The position numbers were made by a program, and so were the translations under genes. A stretch of 7,689 nt of DNA from positions 1-7,689 of the forward strand of contig JAGFXV010000059.1 in the NCBI GenBank assembly GCA_017861475.1, read 5' to 3'. The DNA comes from Bacillota bacterium. Its GTDB lineage: Bacteria > Bacillota > Syntrophomonadia > Syntrophomonadales > Syntrophomonadaceae. The notes under the pieces were generated by a model. The model made no database searches, had not been told where the DNA came from, and saw nothing but the letters and a program-made list of their open reading frames with translations. Below are positions 6,600 through 7,689 of the stretch, piece after piece; positions within the stretch are counted from its first letter, which is position 1, and each line of letters starts with the position of its first letter.

Positions 6600-6683
6600 A
6601 TGAAAAACATTAATGCAGCTATTCGTCAATGCAAGATCATATCCAGCTATGAAGTAACGGGCATTGAGATTTTTTTTGAGTAA
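6600..6683 (+). CDS. Possible 27-residue mini-ORF, function unknown
   Basis: ATG 6600 to TAA 6681-6683 reads MKNINAAIRQCKIISSYEVT followed by seven more residues. The amino-acid mix is protein-like rather than the low-complexity translation expected from AT-rich spacer, and its composition differs from the DNA that follows. No good ribosome binding site precedes it, and its 3' half overlaps the stem/T-run element, so it may instead be a gene remnant or chance. No family recognised. Confidence 0.15.
   Translation: MKNINAAIRQCKIISSYEVTGIEIFFE
6626..6677 (+). terminator. Possible hairpin with U-run, terminator-like element or small-RNA 3' end
   Basis: TCAATGC (6626-6632) is the exact reverse complement of GCATTGA (6661-6667). 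The 28-base loop contains CAGCTAT (6644-6650), also present just outside the left arm (6616-6622). Eight Ts (6670-6677) follow the stem after two bases. The stem is short and the loop large for an efficient intrinsic terminator. It could end a small transcript or be fortuitous. Confidence 0.25.
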
Positions 6684-6800
6684 GCATTTCAAATAGAGAT
6701 AATAAAGAATCTTTAAATAATTTAAGAAGAATTTATAGATTAAGAGGAAAAATAAGTTAAATATAGAATTAAATAATACAAACAACTTAATAACACCAAA

Positions 6801-6806
6801 TATAAT
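6801..6806 (+). promoter_or_regulatory. Candidate -10 box for the secreted-protein gene
   Basis: A perfect TATAAT lies 32 bases before the ATG at 6839. No -35 resembling TTGACA is found 16-18 bases upstream (the region reads tacaaaca) and there is no extended -10 TG, so the call is tentative in such AT-rich DNA. Confidence 0.3.
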
Positions 6807-6826
6807 AAACAATTACTTATTTAAAT

Positions 6827-6833
6827 GGGGGAG
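6827..6833 (+). promoter_or_regulatory. Ribosome binding site of the secreted-protein gene
   Basis: GGGGGAG lies 5 bases upstream of ATG 6839, supporting this start, which also places a clean signal peptide at the N-terminus. Confidence 0.7.
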
Positions 6834-6838
6834 TTGAA

Positions 6839-7588
6839 ATGTTTAAGAAATATCTATTTGCCTTGGTATGTTCATTTGTAATTTCTGTTTTGCTTTTTAA
6901 TCTACCGGCTCTAGCAGATGTAACTTATGACGATGTAAAAGTAAATCTGCCTATTGAGAACAATATGGAGCCAGATGATACCTTGCCAATTTTGGAATCA
7001 GACGGTAGTGCCGAGCTTACTCAAGACAGAGTTCAGGGAGATTATGCAGTAAAAGTTAGTGCCGTAAGTACCGCTGATTCTGTTGAATACTCGTTGGCGG
7101 AAGTTCAGGAAGATTTTGTAGGAACTCCATCAATTGCACAATACAGTAAGATTAAACTATGGGTCAAGCCAGGGCCTAAAGCTCAATGGATAAAATTTTC
7201 AATCCGCTACCGTACGAGTTATTCGTTATTAACGTGTGATCAGAATGGAGACGGAATATTTGAAGTGGGTAAGGATCTGATAAGTGGGAAATGGAATGAA
7301 ATAGTTTTAGATTTAACCAAACATCAGGATTCAATTACTGAAGCTGAGGGATTAAAAGCAGAAACCAACGGAAACTCGTCTGAATGGTATTTTGATAGTA
7401 TATCTTCAGTGGAAGCGTCAACTATATCCCTTAACCTTGCAGAAATGGCGAATAGTAAAACAATAAAGACAAACGAAGGGCTTCAGTTTAACCCGGACAC
7501 AAATGGTAAATATGATATTACCCCAACCATTCTGACAGCCGACTCACAGCAATTTCATCGAGTTGATACAACCCAAAATGATTTTTAA
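6839..7588 (+). CDS. Secreted or surface protein with signal peptide and jelly-roll-like region, interrupted by an in-frame stop
   Basis: 249 residues to the first stop; family not recognised with confidence. A Sec signal peptide is clear: K3-K4, a hydrophobic stretch 5-20, and an ALA cleavage site at 24-26 before D27, so the mature protein is exported. Residues about 50-205 look like an extracellular beta-sandwich of carbohydrate-binding type: GDYAVKVSA (67-75), YSKIKLWVKPG (102-112), and GKWNEIVLDLTK (150-161). D134-Q-N136-G-D138-G139 with E142 resembles an EF-hand/dockerin calcium loop. The gene is visibly more AT-rich than those to its left, with different codon use, which may mean transfer or a fast-evolving surface gene. 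After TAA 7586-7588 the same frame is open to the window end, so the intact protein may be longer. It is monocistronic as far as seen. Sugar or calcium binding is inference from pattern. Confidence 0.75.
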   Translation: MFKKYLFALVCSFVISVLLFNLPALADVTYDDVKVNLPIENNMEPDDTLPILESDGSAELTQDRVQGDYAVKVSAVSTADSVEYSLAEVQEDFVGTPSIAQYSKIKLWVKPGPKAQWIKFSIRYRTSYSLLTCDQNGDGIFEVGKDLISGKWNEIVLDLTKHQDSITEAEGLKAETNGNSSEWYFDSISSVEASTISLNLAEMANSKTIKTNEGLQFNPDTNGKYDITPTILTADSQQFHRVDTTQNDF

Positions 7589-7689
7589 ACATATGAAAAA
7601 TCGACAGGAGCTGTGGTAAATAGTGATGGAAGTATAATTAACGATACAAACTATCATTATTGTTGTACTGGGGGGACGACTAAAAGCGG
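7589..7689 (+). pseudogene. In-frame continuation after the stop of the secreted-protein gene, runs off the window
   Basis: Directly after TAA 7586-7588, in the same frame, 33 codons are open to the window end. The translation begins TYEKSTGAVVNSDGSIINDT and continues with a CC pair and GGTTKS. It reads like ordinary extracellular protein sequence and has no start codon with a ribosome binding site of its own near the junction. The simplest reading is one longer gene broken by a point change to TAA (for example from AAA), or a sequencing error. True termination followed by open DNA by chance is the alternative, since 33 codons alone is not decisive. Confidence 0.45.

Larger units (their letters stand above)
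6578..6838. other. AT-rich intergenic region before the secreted-protein gene
   Basis: 261 bases. The first hundred are of ordinary composition and hold a possible 27-codon mini-ORF and a stem with a T-run (entered separately). From about 6680 the sequence is strongly AT-rich with short AT palindromes (for example AAAGA-A-TCTTT at 6704-6714 and TTAAAT-A-ATTTAA at 6713-6725) that could be chance. A TATAAT at 6801-6806 is a possible -10 for the downstream gene. No known riboswitch class, tRNA or credible minus-strand gene was recognised. Confidence 0.55.

Noticed and set aside
6595..6677. Possible c-di-GMP (GEMM) riboswitch, considered because of the HD-GYP gene and the terminator-like stem
   Set aside because: The conserved GEMM core and tetraloop-receptor sequences were not found. 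The element is also separated from the next gene by about 160 bases.
6704..6725. Short AT palindromes upstream of the secreted-protein gene as operators
   Set aside because: In DNA this AT-rich, 11-13-base palindromes are expected by chance, and they do not sit at a clear promoter.
6576..6812. Minus-strand 78-codon frame rich in F, L, I and K
   Set aside because: Its hydrophobic, low-complexity translation is what AT-rich spacer gives. It overlaps the terminator T-run and has no ribosome binding site or family resemblance.
7586..7588. Programmed recoding of the stop as an amino acid
   Set aside because: The codon is TAA; known selenocysteine and pyrrolysine recoding use TGA and TAG, and no recoding structure was recognised. 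A nonsense change or sequence error is simpler.

Overview
The window looks like part of a chromosome of an anaerobic, moderate-GC member of the Bacillota (Firmicutes), possibly a Negativicutes or Peptococcaceae-type clostridium. This rests on strong GGAGG-type ribosome binding sites, a glutaconate-type CoA-transferase pair typical of amino-acid- or organic-acid-fermenting anaerobes, and GAF/HD-GYP signalling. The taxonomic guess is inference from gene content, not from a marker gene.

Layout. Bases 1-1559 (+) hold the 3' part of a class B penicillin-binding protein (cell-wall D,D-transpeptidase) whose N-terminus lies upstream of the window. Converging on it is a compact minus-strand operon, read from right to left: a MarR-family regulator (3996-4427), a metallo-beta-lactamase-fold hydrolase (3116-3961) and a GAF plus HD-GYP phosphodiesterase (1578-3119). 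The last two overlap by 4 bases (GTGA). A 292-base intergenic region (4441-4732) separates marR from a divergent plus-strand pair, gctA-like (4733-5707) and gctB-like (5707-6513). These encode the two subunits of a family I CoA-transferase and end at a textbook rho-independent terminator (6538-6577).

After about 260 bases of AT-rich intergenic DNA, with a possible second hairpin/T-run and a 27-codon mini-ORF, comes a more AT-rich gene for a secreted protein (6839-7588). It has a clear signal peptide, a jelly-roll-like region and an EF-hand-like loop. Its frame stops at TAA 7586-7588 but stays open in the same frame to the window end, so the gene may carry a nonsense mutation and continue beyond the window.

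How the parts may work together. The minus-strand operon looks like a signalling cassette: a ligand- or redox-responsive repressor controlling a c-di-GMP-type phosphodiesterase and an MBL hydrolase. The marR gene is divergent from the CoA-transferase genes, and palindromes lie in the shared control region. MarR may therefore regulate both its own operon and gctAB, perhaps linking acid/acyl-CoA metabolism to second-messenger turnover. That link is inference. No CRISPR array, insertion sequence, tRNA or rRNA was recognised.
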